This document shows, in pieces, positions 1 to 7,061 of a stretch of DNA of 17,902 nucleotides. The position numbers were made by a program, and so were the translations under genes. This stretch comes from Actinomycetes bacterium (lineage in GTDB: Bacteria > Actinomycetota > Aquicultoria > SURF-47 > JAUUWJ01): positions 1-17,902 of the forward strand of contig JAUUWJ010000003.1 in NCBI GenBank assembly GCA_030589175.1. The letters run 5' to 3'. Numbering within the stretch: position 1 is the first letter of the stretch; each line of letters begins with the position of its first letter. A model generated the notes under the pieces. It was not told the DNA's origin and ran no database searches. It saw nothing but the letters and a program-made list of their open reading frames with translations.

Positions 1-1098
1 GAATTTTCGCCGATGGATGCGACTAGGACTGATTTTAACTTCTTGGTAAAGATAGTAAATGAGATGATTAACAGCGGAGCAACTGTCATAAACATACCCG
101 ATACCGTTGGATATGCTCTGCCCAGTGAGTTTGGTGCTTTATTAGAAAGATTATTTCAAGAAGTACCGGCTTTAAAAGACGTGACTTTAAGCGTGCATTG
201 TCATAATGACTTGGGAATGGCGGTTGCAAATTCTTTGGCGGCCATAGAAAACGGAGCAACTCAAATAGAAGGTGCGATTAACGGCCTAGGCGAGAGAGCG
301 GGAAATACCGCAATTGAAGAACTAGCCATGGCCGTTGAAGTCAGAAAAAATGATTTACATGCCGATACGGGCATAAATCAAAAAGAAATAACAAAAACCA
401 GTCGTTTGGTAAGTAAGCTTACCGGCTATTCAGTTCAGTACAATAAAGCAATTGTGGGAAGAAATGCTTTTGCTCATTCATCCGGAATCCATCAGGATGG
501 TGTCCTTAAGGAAAGGACGACTTATGAAATCATAAATCCCCAGGATATAGGATTGACAGAGAGTAAGATAATCCTGGGAAAAACATCCGGGCGTCATGCC
601 TTCAAGGAGCACTTAATTGAGCTCGGATATACGTTGGAAGAAGGACAATTTGAGCAAGCTTTTAAACGTTTTAAGGACTTAGCGGACAAAAAACAGGAAA
701 TAACCAATTCCGATATTGAAGCTATTGTAGCTGACCAGGTTGGCAGGGACGAAGAAATATACGAATTAAAAGATATGGAAGTTTCGAGTAGTAGCAAAGG
801 TACACCGAAAGCAAAAGTTATTTTAAAGAAAAACGGCCAGTTAATGGAGCAAGATGCCGAGGGAGACGGCCCTGTTGATGCAATTTGTAAAGCTATAGAT
901 ATAGCTACAAAAGCCGGAGCTAAGCTGATTAACTATAATGTAAGCTCAATAACAGGCGGCTTGGATGCTCAAGGCCACGTTTCAATAAATCTAGAGATAA
1001 ACGGAAAGCCGGTTCTCGGCCGGGGAGTATCAACTGACATAATTGAGGCAAGCGCAAAAGCCTACCTAAACGCCATAAACAAGTCTTTAAACCGATAA
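1..1098 (+). CDS. leuA: 2-isopropylmalate synthase, 5'-truncated by the window edge
   Basis: LeuA condenses acetyl-CoA with 2-oxoisovalerate, the committed step of leucine synthesis. The frame is open from base 1. The ATG at 13 is internal, because the preceding codons read EFSP and continue into MDATRTD, a conserved stretch of the catalytic barrel. In window codon numbering, the metal-binding HCHND lies at 66-70, followed by the NGLGERAGN loop near 94-102 and the linker GRNAFAHSSGIHQDG. The last ~100 residues form the C-terminal LeuA regulatory domain that normally binds leucine, so feedback inhibition is likely. About 365 codons are present; family members are near 510, so roughly 145 N-terminal residues, including the LRDGEQ motif, lie outside. 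It heads a branched-chain amino acid cluster with leuC 111 nt downstream. CimA is the closest alternative, but a separate CimA-like gene is at 5489 and this one has standard LeuA motifs. Confidence 0.95.
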   Translation, partial: EFSPMDATRTDFNFLVKIVNEMINSGATVINIPDTVGYALPSEFGALLERLFQEVPALKDVTLSVHCHNDLGMAVANSLAAIENGATQIEGAINGLGERAGNTAIEELAMAVEVRKNDLHADTGINQKEITKTSRLVSKLTGYSVQYNKAIVGRNAFAHSSGIHQDGVLKERTTYEIINPQDIGLTESKIILGKTSGRHAFKEHLIELGYTLEEGQFEQAFKRFKDLADKKQEITNSDIEAIVADQVGRDEEIYELKDMEVSSSSKGTPKAKVILKKNGQLMEQDAEGDGPVDAICKAIDIATKAGAKLINYNVSSITGGLDAQGHVSINLEINGKPVLGRGVSTDIIEASAKAYLNAINKSLNR

Positions 1099-1150
1099 AT
1101 TAACTTTTATCCCGCGAATGAAACTAAGATAAAACAAAAGCTAATTACAA

Positions 1151-1179
1151 TTGTTGGTTTTTAACACATTTGTTATGCT
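1151..1179 (+). promoter_or_regulatory. candidate sigma70-type promoter upstream of leuC
   Basis: TTGTTG (1151-1156) and TATGCT (1174-1179) are separated by 17 nt in the 111-nt gap between leuA and leuC. A start about 7 nt downstream would give a leader of roughly 24 nt carrying the GGAG at 1201-1204. The -35 matches consensus at only three of six positions and the -10 at four, so leuC may instead be read through from leuA. No leader-peptide or T-box attenuator was recognised in this gap. Confidence 0.3.
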
Positions 1180-1209
1180 TAAAGTCGGCTATCTTATTTT
1201 GGAGTTAAA

Positions 1210-2472
1210 GTGGCTCAAACAATTACGGAAAAGATTATTGCTAAACATACAGAAGAGAATCAAGCAAAGGCGGGCAGCATTGTCTCGGCGAAAGTTGACT
1301 TGGTTTTAGCTAACGATATAACCGCTCCCCTTGCTATAAAAGAGCTGGAAAAAGCTGGCATAAAAACAGTATTTGATCCTGAGAAAATTGCCTTAGTCCC
1401 GGATCACTTTGTTCCGAATAAAGACATCAAATCAGCCGAACAAGCAAAGTTACTTCGCGAGTTTGCCGCAAAACAGAAAATAACAAACTATTTCGAAGTG
1501 GGAAGAATGGGAATTGAGCATGCACTGCTTCCCGAGCAAGGTTTGGTTAAGCCGGGTGACTTGATAGTAGGAGCTGACTCTCATACTTGTACCTATGGAG
1601 CCCTGGGAGCTTTTGCTACCGGAATGGGCTCAACAGACATTGCTTCGGCAATGGCGCTAGGTGAGACCTGGCTTATTGTTCCTCAAACAAAACTGTTTAA
1701 TTATAGAGGAAAGAAGAGAGATTGGGTTAGCGGGAAAGACTTTATTCTCTATACAATCGGCCAGATAGGCGTAGACGGTGCTTTATATGAATCTATGGAG
1801 TTTACGGGAGACGCAATTGAAAACCTTTCCATCGATGGCCGGCTTAGCATGTGCAATATGGCAATAGAAGCGGGAGCTAAAAACGGTATTATTGCACCTG
1901 ATGATGCAACAAAAGATTATTTAAAAGGCAGAGTAGAAGGCGAAATAGACATAATAAAATCCGACGAAGATGCTAAATATGTTCAGACTTACGATATAAA
2001 TGTTGAGGATATTGAACTCCAGGTAGCTTTACCTTGCCTCCCTTCAAACAGCAAGGGAGTGAGTGAAATTGAAAAAACAAAGATTGACCAAGTGATAATA
2101 GGGTCGTGTACCAATGGCCGCTTGGAAGATTTACGCACAGCAGCTAAAATATTAAAAGGCAAAAAAGTAGCTAAAAGTAGCCGCCTTATAGTGATTCCGG
2201 CCACTCAGAATATATACAAACAAGCATTAGATGAAGGGTTGATAGATATATTTCTGGAGAGTGAAGCAGCAGTAAGTACGCCAACTTGCGGTCCTTGTTT
2301 GGGCGGGTATATGGGAGTTTTAGCTGAAGGAGAAAAAGCTTTGGCAACTACCAACCGCAATTTTAAAGGACGAATGGGACACTTAAATAGTGAAGTTTAC
2401 TTAAGCGGGCCAGCTGTAGCAGCGGCATCAGCGATAGCAGGATACATAACATCGCCGGAGGACATAGATTGA
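1210..2472 (+). CDS. leuC: 3-isopropylmalate dehydratase large subunit (aconitase family)
   Basis: LeuC is the [4Fe-4S] subunit of isopropylmalate isomerase and works with LeuD to interconvert 2- and 3-isopropylmalate. With a citramalate synthase in the same cluster, it probably also isomerises citramalate. The 420-residue length fits the shorter archaeal/HacA-type LeuC. Visible motifs are GADSHTCTYG (121-130), GSCTNGR with C300, and TPTCGPC with C360 and C363; C300, C360 and C363 are the expected cluster ligands. The start is GTG with GGAG 5 nt upstream (1201-1204). The TGA stop overlaps the TTG start of the next gene, so the two are translationally coupled. An odd detail is ALPCLPSN near 273-280, where relatives usually have His in place of the Cys; I make no functional claim from that. 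Confidence 0.95.
   Translation: MAQTITEKIIAKHTEENQAKAGSIVSAKVDLVLANDITAPLAIKELEKAGIKTVFDPEKIALVPDHFVPNKDIKSAEQAKLLREFAAKQKITNYFEVGRMGIEHALLPEQGLVKPGDLIVGADSHTCTYGALGAFATGMGSTDIASAMALGETWLIVPQTKLFNYRGKKRDWVSGKDFILYTIGQIGVDGALYESMEFTGDAIENLSIDGRLSMCNMAIEAGAKNGIIAPDDATKDYLKGRVEGEIDIIKSDEDAKYVQTYDINVEDIELQVALPCLPSNSKGVSEIEKTKIDQVIIGSCTNGRLEDLRTAAKILKGKKVAKSSRLIVIPATQNIYKQALDEGLIDIFLESEAAVSTPTCGPCLGGYMGVLAEGEKALATTNRNFKGRMGHLNSEVYLSGPAVAAASAIAGYITSPEDID
2457..2461 (+). promoter_or_regulatory. Shine-Dalgarno site for the small gene inside leuCD
   Basis: GGAGG lies 7 nt before the TTG at 2469, inside the end of leuC. Its strength and ideal spacing fix the start of the 111-residue gene. They support real translation of that gene despite its weak start codon and its overlap with the leuC stop. 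Confidence 0.75.
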
Positions 2473-2804
2473 ACAATATATTTAATTTTGAAAAATTAGC
2501 GGCAACGGTAGTTGAAAAAGAAGTAAGAAAAAATCTGAAATTGATAAGTAATTTTAATGTCGGCGTAACTTTTTTTGAAACAGAGCATATTCCCCAAGAA
2601 GACAAACGAACGGTTACGGTTTGGTTTGAAGTTAAAGCAAAAAAACCCGTATTTTGGGACGTTAAACCGGTAATTATTGTCTATGAAAGTCACAATTTAT
2701 ACCTAGAAGACATACGCCAAAGAGCTGCTGACTTTTTTAAGGATACTGCTAGTATGTTAAATAGGCGTTTAGCAAAGCAGTTATCGAGAGCATATGACAA
2801 TTAA
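2469..2804 (+). CDS. uncharacterised 111-residue protein encoded between leuC and leuD
   Basis: I do not recognise this family. The gene exactly fills the space between leuC and leuD. Its TTG start overlaps the leuC TGA stop, a GGAGG sits 7 nt upstream, and its end overlaps the leuD start by 11 nt, so it is almost certainly co-translated with both isomerase subunits. The protein is soluble-looking and rich in charged residues, with no signal peptide, no membrane segment and no cysteine, so it is unlikely to be an Fe-S carrier. It reads as an N-terminal amphipathic stretch with many K and E (about 9-25), a central beta-rich part (VGVTFFE, RTVTVWFEVKAKK, VKPVIIVYE, about 31-73), and a charged C-terminal helix (about 77-107). 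By position it could be an accessory or assembly factor of LeuCD, but that is inference only. A chance reading frame is unlikely given the fit at both ends. Confidence 0.8.
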   Translation: MNNIFNFEKLAATVVEKEVRKNLKLISNFNVGVTFFETEHIPQEDKRTVTVWFEVKAKKPVFWDVKPVIIVYESHNLYLEDIRQRAADFFKDTASMLNRRLAKQLSRAYDN

Positions 2805-3291
2805 AGGAAAAGTTCATAAATACGGAGCAAACATAGATACTGACGCAATAATACCTGCTCGTCACTTGAATACAAGCGATCCCCTAGAATTAGCAAAATA
2901 TTGCCTGGAAGGCTTAGATAAAGATTTTGCCAAAAAAGTAGAACCCGGAGATATTGTCGTTGCTGAAGAGAATTTTGGTTGTGGCTCCTCCAGGGAACAC
3001 GCTCCCGTATCTTTAAAGGCAGCGGGTGTAGCAGCAGTTATTGCCTCCTCTTTTGCGAGAATTTTCTACCGCAATGCTATTAATATAGGATTGCCTGTAA
3101 TTGCTAGTCCGGAGGCAGTATTGGCTATAAAAGGTTCTTCGCAGGTCGAAATAGATTTAGAGAAGGGATTGATTAATGTAGAGGGTAAGAGCATTAAAAC
3201 TAGGCCTTTTCCGGAGTTTGTTTTAAAGATAATCGAAGCCGGCGGATTGATGAATTTGACAAAGGAGATGGTAAAAAATTCTAAGCTCTAA
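2794..3291 (+). CDS. leuD: 3-isopropylmalate dehydratase small subunit
   Basis: LeuD is the swivel-domain partner of LeuC in isopropylmalate (and probably citramalate) isomerisation. The 165-residue length matches the short archaeal/HacB-like LeuD that pairs with the 420-residue LeuC type. The N-terminus has the expected G-KVHKYG-NIDTD-IIPARHL pattern (4-24). The substrate-loop motif GCGSSREHAP is at about 63-72, and FYRNAINIGLP follows near 91-101. The ATG at 2794 lies inside the end of the preceding small gene; only a weak GAGAG precedes it, so initiation probably depends on coupling. The last codons (NSKL and the TAA stop) fall in the first units of a heptameric repeat that continues into the intergenic space. 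Confidence 0.95.
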   Translation: MTIKGKVHKYGANIDTDAIIPARHLNTSDPLELAKYCLEGLDKDFAKKVEPGDIVVAEENFGCGSSREHAPVSLKAAGVAAVIASSFARIFYRNAINIGLPVIASPEAVLAIKGSSQVEIDLEKGLINVEGKSIKTRPFPEFVLKIIEAGGLMNLTKEMVKNSKL

Positions 3292-3412
3292 ATCCTAAAC
3301 TATAAACAATATCTAATATCAAATGACCAAAAATCAAAATAAGTTATCTAAAAAATTTGAATATTAGAATTTAGAATTTGTTTAGGATTTCGATATTAGG
3401 ATTTAGGATTTT
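3281..3412 (+). repeat. degenerate heptamer array arranged as a long inverted repeat (leuD|leuB)
   Basis: The left arm has CTA-anchored units at 7-nt steps: CTAAGCT 3281, CTAAATC 3288, CTAAACT 3295, ATAAACA 3302, then CTAATAT 3313. The right arm carries the reverse complement, with TAG at 3365, 3372, 3383, 3397 and 3404, mostly in steps of 7 or 14. AAATCCTAAAC (3290-3300) and GTTTAGGATTT (3380-3390) are perfect 11-bp inverted copies, and similarity continues imperfectly inward, so transcripts could fold into a long AT-rich hairpin. The arms flank an AT-rich centre of about 35 nt. The array overlaps the leuD stop, and its last AGGA (3405-3408) lies 4 nt before the leuB ATG. No terminator-like GC stem is visible. 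This explains the whole 121-nt gap. Confidence 0.8.
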
Positions 3413-4468
3413 ATGAATTACAGGATATCAGTTTTACCGGGCGATGGTATTGGTCCGGAAATTATTGTAGAAGCAAAGAAAGTACTGGAAAAAGTAGGAG
3501 AAAAGTTTGGCCACAACTTCGACTTTTCCGAAGGATTGATTGGCGGCTGTGCGATTGACAAAGAAGGAACGCCTCTTCCTGAGAGCACAATAGAACTAGT
3601 TGGCGAAAGTGATGCCGTGCTTCTAGGTGCGGTAGGCGGTCCAAAATGGGATACGACCGATGCCGATAAAGTTCGTCCTGAACAAGGCCTTCTAGGTTTA
3701 AGAAAAGCAATGAAAACATTTGCCAATGTGAGGCCGGTAAAAGCTTACAAAGAGCTAAAAAATGCTTCAACGTTAAAGAATGAAGTTATAGAAGGTGTGG
3801 ACTTAGTTATTGTAAGAGAACTTACCGGAGGTATTTACTTCGGAGAGCAAAAAAGGGGTTCTGAAGAAGCCAGTGACACTTGTGAATATAAAAGCAGTGA
3901 AATTAGCCGCGTCGTAAAATTTGCAGCTAAAATTGCTGGAAAAAGACAAAAAAAGGTTACCTCGGTTGATAAAGCAAACGTTTTAGAGACCTCAAGGCTT
4001 TGGCGGCAAAAAGCCGAAGAAATTTTGAAATCAACAAACGTGGAATTTTCTCATATGCTGGTTGATAATTGCGCGATGCAGCTTATAAGAGACCCAAAAC
4101 AATTTGATGTGATAGTAACCGAGAATATGTTTGGCGATATCTTGAGCGACGAAGCAGCGATGCTTACCGGTTCAATCGGTATGCTCTCTTCGGGTTCTTT
4201 CGGGGAAGGGAAAACGGCTTTATTCGAACCGATTCACGGTAGTGCACCTGATATTGCCGGACAGAAAGTTGCAAATCCCCTAGGTACTATCTCTTCATGT
4301 GTCCTAATGCTAAGACACTCGTTTGATTTGGAAAATGAAGCTCAAGCGATTGAGAATGCAATAAATAAAGTTCTTGAAAAAGGTTACCGAACTCTTGATA
4401 TAATGGAGAACGATAAAAAACAAGCCAAGACTGATGAGATGGGCGATTTGGTAGCCCAGGAAATATAG
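3413..4468 (+). CDS. leuB: 3-isopropylmalate dehydrogenase
   Basis: LeuB oxidatively decarboxylates 3-isopropylmalate with NAD+ to give 2-oxoisocaproate. It may also convert 3-methylmalate to 2-oxobutanoate in the citramalate route to isoleucine. At 351 residues it is full length. The expected catalytic residues are in place: R97, R107 and R135 for the carboxylates, Y142 (TGGIYFGE), K187, and D218, D242 and D246 for the metal (NMFGDILSDEA). The NAD-binding loop EPIHGSAPDIAG is at 272-283. The only nearby ribosome-binding candidate is AGGA at 3405-3408, supplied by the preceding repeat with a short 4-nt spacing. ilvE follows after 16 nt and is likely cotranscribed. Confidence 0.96.
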   Translation: MNYRISVLPGDGIGPEIIVEAKKVLEKVGEKFGHNFDFSEGLIGGCAIDKEGTPLPESTIELVGESDAVLLGAVGGPKWDTTDADKVRPEQGLLGLRKAMKTFANVRPVKAYKELKNASTLKNEVIEGVDLVIVRELTGGIYFGEQKRGSEEASDTCEYKSSEISRVVKFAAKIAGKRQKKVTSVDKANVLETSRLWRQKAEEILKSTNVEFSHMLVDNCAMQLIRDPKQFDVIVTENMFGDILSDEAAMLTGSIGMLSSGSFGEGKTALFEPIHGSAPDIAGQKVANPLGTISSCVLMLRHSFDLENEAQAIENAINKVLEKGYRTLDIMENDKKQAKTDEMGDLVAQEI

Positions 4469-4484
4469 ATAACGAAAGGCAAAT

Positions 4485-5399
4485 ATGGCAATTCCAGAAG
4501 TAGAAAAAATTTGGATGGATGGAAAACTAGTAGACTGGAAAGATGCTAAGGTCCACGTGCTTACGCATGCTTTGCATTATGGGAGCGGCGTTTTTGAAGG
4601 TATAAGGGCATATGAAAACGGCAATGGTCCGGCAGTTTTCAGGCTGACAGACCATATTAAAAGATTATTTCGCTCGGCAGATATATATAAGATGAAAATA
4701 CCTTATTCACTCAAGGATTTAGTTAACGCTACAAAAGAAACTGTTAAAGCTAATAAGCTGAAGAGTTGCTATATAAGGCCAATTGCTTTTCGAGGTTATG
4801 GCGGGATGGGGCTATATCCTGAAGGAATAGATGTAAATGTAACAATTGCAGCTTGGCCCTGGGGTGCTTATCTGGGAGAAGAGGGAATAAAGAATGGTGT
4901 AAGAGTGAAAATAAGTTCTTTTCGCAGAAATAATCCTAACAGTATCCCTACGGCAGCAAAGGCTACCGGACAATATCTAAATTCTATCCTGGCTAAAATT
5001 GAAGTAATAAGTGCCGGATACGATGAAGCTGTTTTGCTTGGACAAGATGGCTTTGTAGCTGATGGCAGCGGTGAAAACATTTTTGCTGTTAAAGGCGGCA
5101 TCATATATACTCCACCGACTTCAGCAGGAGCCTTAGAGGGGATAACCAGAGCTTCAATAATTGATATTGCCGGAGGTAAAGGTTATGAAGTTAAAGAAGC
5201 TAATTTGGTGCGATCCGACCTTTATTTAGCTGATGAACTATTTTTCACCGGAACAGCGGCCGAAATCGTGCCTATAAAAGAAATTGATGACAGAGAGATA
5301 GGGCCTCCTGGCAAAATAACAAAAGCTTTACAGGAAACTTTCTTTAAAGCTATTAAAGGTGAAGAAAGCAAGTACTCTGATTGGTTAGAGCAAGTTTAA
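4485..5399 (+). CDS. ilvE: branched-chain amino acid aminotransferase
   Basis: IlvE is a PLP-dependent fold-type-IV transaminase that moves the amino group of glutamate onto 2-oxoisocaproate, 2-oxoisovalerate and 3-methyl-2-oxovalerate, the last step for Leu, Val and Ile. Its 304 residues align closely with E. coli IlvE in my memory: HYGSGVFEGIRAY (31-43), RPIAFRGYGGMG (98-109), the PLP lysine K159 in IPTAAKATG, GSGENIF (194-200) and TGTAAEI (255-261). Residue 193, where E. coli has the Glu contacting the PLP ring nitrogen, is Asp here, a conservative change. AAAGG at 4475-4479 lies 5 nt before the ATG. It sits 16 nt after leuB. The alternative, D-amino acid or aminodeoxychorismate lyase-type family members, is made unlikely by the motifs and context. 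Confidence 0.95.
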   Translation: MAIPEVEKIWMDGKLVDWKDAKVHVLTHALHYGSGVFEGIRAYENGNGPAVFRLTDHIKRLFRSADIYKMKIPYSLKDLVNATKETVKANKLKSCYIRPIAFRGYGGMGLYPEGIDVNVTIAAWPWGAYLGEEGIKNGVRVKISSFRRNNPNSIPTAAKATGQYLNSILAKIEVISAGYDEAVLLGQDGFVADGSGENIFAVKGGIIYTPPTSAGALEGITRASIIDIAGGKGYEVKEANLVRSDLYLADELFFTGTAAEIVPIKEIDDREIGPPGKITKALQETFFKAIKGEESKYSDWLEQV

Positions 5400-5404
5400 G
5401 AGCA

Positions 5405-5433
5405 GTTATTAGTTATTAGTTGTTAGTTATTAG
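5405..5433 (+). repeat. tandem heptamer repeat, four units (ilvE|cimA)
   Basis: Four contiguous 7-nt units, GTTATTA, GTTATTA, GTTGTTA and GTTATTA, occupy 5405-5432, followed by the G of a next unit. Only one base differs across the array. It begins 5 nt after the ilvE stop and shares period and TAG core with the arrays at 3281 and 7062, though not the exact unit. Confidence 0.9.
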
Positions 5434-5453
5434 AAATAATAAGTCATAATTTC

Positions 5454-5482
5454 TTGCTACAAGCATAATTTTCTTTTATCTT
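5454..5482 (+). promoter_or_regulatory. candidate promoter of cimA, predicting a leaderless mRNA
   Basis: TTGCTA (5454-5459) and TATCTT (5477-5482) are separated by 17 nt. The -10-like box ends 6 nt before the cimA ATG at 5489, so a normal start would fall at or next to the A of the ATG. No Shine-Dalgarno sequence lies before that ATG, which fits this reading. Confidence 0.45.
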
Positions 5483-5488
5483 AATCCT

Positions 5489-7054
5489 ATGAGTAAAAAC
5501 CAGGTATTTTTGTATGATACAACGCTGAGAGACGGAGCCCAGAGAGAGGGCTTATCTTTTACTGTCCAAGACAAACTTAAAATAGCAAAACAAATCGATA
5601 AACTTGGCATCCATTATATAGAAGGCGGCATGCCGGCGGCTAATCCAAAAGATGCCGAGTTCTTTCGCGAAGCAAAGAAATTAAAACTGAAACATTCTAA
5701 ATTAGTGGCTTTTGGAAGCACCAGATATAAAGGAGTAATAGCGTCAAAGGATAAAAGCTTGAAAGCAATAGTTAACAGTGGGGTAAAGGTTGCCTGCATC
5801 TTCGGCAAAAGCTGGCCTATCCATGTAAGAAAGGTTCTAAAAACATCTCTAAAAGAAAATCTGGCCATGATATCCGACTCAGTCAAGTATCTGAAGAATC
5901 AAGGCCTTGAAGTTATTTATGATGCTGAACACTTTTTTGATGCCTATAAAAGCGATAGCGATTATGCTTTAAAAACTTTGGAAGCAGCTGAAGTTGGGGG
6001 AGCCGACTTTTTGGTTCTTTGTGATACTAACGGCGGTGCTCTTCCTCATGAAGTTGATGAAATTGTCAAAATAGTTAGTAATAAGCATAAGACGCCACTG
6101 GGAATACATGCTCACAATGATAGTGAAAGCGCTGTAGCAAATTCGTTAATAGCGGTAAGAAGTGGTGTGTCGCAAGTACAGGGCACAATAAATGGTTATG
6201 GCGAACGTTGTGGCAACGCAAATTTAATGTCCGTAATACCTGCTCTTGCCTTGAAAATGAATAAGAAAGCAATTACGAATTCACGTTTACGCTTGCTTAC
6301 GGAGACTGCACATTATGTAAGTGAAATAGTCAATGTAACACCGGATGCCCATCAGCCTTATGTAGGGCAAAGTGCTTTTGCCCACAAAGCGGGATTGCAT
6401 GTAAGCGCTGTGAGCAAAGATAAAGATTTCTACCAGCACATTGATCCGAGCTTGGTAGGCAATGCATCAAGGGTTCTAATAAGTGAATTAGCAGGTAAAA
6501 GTAATGTTGTTATTAGAGCGAAACACTTGGGCATAGATTTATCCAAAGAGCCAAGAAAGGTCGAGAAAATATTAAAAAAGATAAAAGAACTGGAGTATAT
6601 CGGTTATCATTTCGAAGCTGCTGATGGTTCATTTGAAGTAATGATAAAAAAGTATCTTAAGAAGTATAAACCTCTATTTAGACTTGAGAGTTTTAGGGTT
6701 TTGATGGAGAAAAGAAAAGATACTGAAGTGCTTACCGAGGCGACGATAAAAGTGCATTGCAAAGGAAAGAGGATTGTAGCGACAGCAGAAGGTAATGGTC
6801 CTGTAAACGCTTTAGATACTGCTTTAAGAATGGCAATAGGAAAGGCTTACCCGAGCTTAAAAAAAATTAATTTGTCTGATTATAAAGTTAGAGTACTTGA
6901 TGAAAAGAAAGGAACAGGCGCCGTTGTAAGAGTACTTATAGAAAGTAGTGACGGTAAAGAAAGCTGGGGCACAATAGGCGTAAGTGAAAATATAATAGAG
7001 GCTAGCTGGCAAGCACTTGTAGATAGCTTAGATTACGGTTTAAAAGGCAAGTGA
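5489..7054 (+). CDS. cimA: (R)-citramalate synthase (LeuA/homocitrate synthase family)
   Basis: CimA condenses acetyl-CoA with pyruvate to citramalate, opening a threonine-independent route to 2-oxobutanoate and isoleucine that reuses LeuC, LeuD and LeuB. The 521-residue length and layout fit the long CimA type: YDTTLRDGAQREG (9-21, with catalytic R14 and metal ligand D15), metal-binding HAHND (207-211), GTINGYGERCGNAN (232-245), AFAHKAGLH (297-304), and a C-terminal regulatory domain from about 400. Features that I associate with CimA rather than LeuA are the IEGGMPAANPKD segment (44-55), FGSTR (75-79) and CDTNGG (178-183). It is a different protein from the LeuA at the left edge. The start lacks a Shine-Dalgarno and sits just after a -10-like box. 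A 2-isopropylmalate or homocitrate synthase activity is the main alternative. Confidence 0.88.
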   Translation: MSKNQVFLYDTTLRDGAQREGLSFTVQDKLKIAKQIDKLGIHYIEGGMPAANPKDAEFFREAKKLKLKHSKLVAFGSTRYKGVIASKDKSLKAIVNSGVKVACIFGKSWPIHVRKVLKTSLKENLAMISDSVKYLKNQGLEVIYDAEHFFDAYKSDSDYALKTLEAAEVGGADFLVLCDTNGGALPHEVDEIVKIVSNKHKTPLGIHAHNDSESAVANSLIAVRSGVSQVQGTINGYGERCGNANLMSVIPALALKMNKKAITNSRLRLLTETAHYVSEIVNVTPDAHQPYVGQSAFAHKAGLHVSAVSKDKDFYQHIDPSLVGNASRVLISELAGKSNVVIRAKHLGIDLSKEPRKVEKILKKIKELEYIGYHFEAADGSFEVMIKKYLKKYKPLFRLESFRVLMEKRKDTEVLTEATIKVHCKGKRIVATAEGNGPVNALDTALRMAIGKAYPSLKKINLSDYKVRVLDEKKGTGAVVRVLIESSDGKESWGTIGVSENIIEASWQALVDSLDYGLKGK

Positions 7055-7061
7055 TTGTTTG

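Noticed and set aside
13..1098. ATG at position 13 as the true start of leuA
   Set aside because: Conserved LeuA sequence continues upstream to base 1 in the same frame and the expected N-terminal catalytic motif is missing, so the gene is cut by the window edge.
1105..1134. Inverted repeat TTTTATC / GATAAAA after leuA, considered as a terminator
   Set aside because: The stem is AT-only apart from one pair, the loop is 16 nt and no T-run follows, so it is expected by chance in AT-rich sequence.
3292..3412. CRISPR-like array
   Set aside because: The units are 7 nt with no spacers and no cas genes are present; these are tandem microsatellite-type repeats.
3418..3770. Two overlapping open frames of 102 codons on the minus strand inside leuB
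   Set aside because: They lie fully antisense to a strongly conserved gene, have no ribosome site, and their predicted proteins look like low-complexity shadow translations rich in Ser, Pro and Leu.
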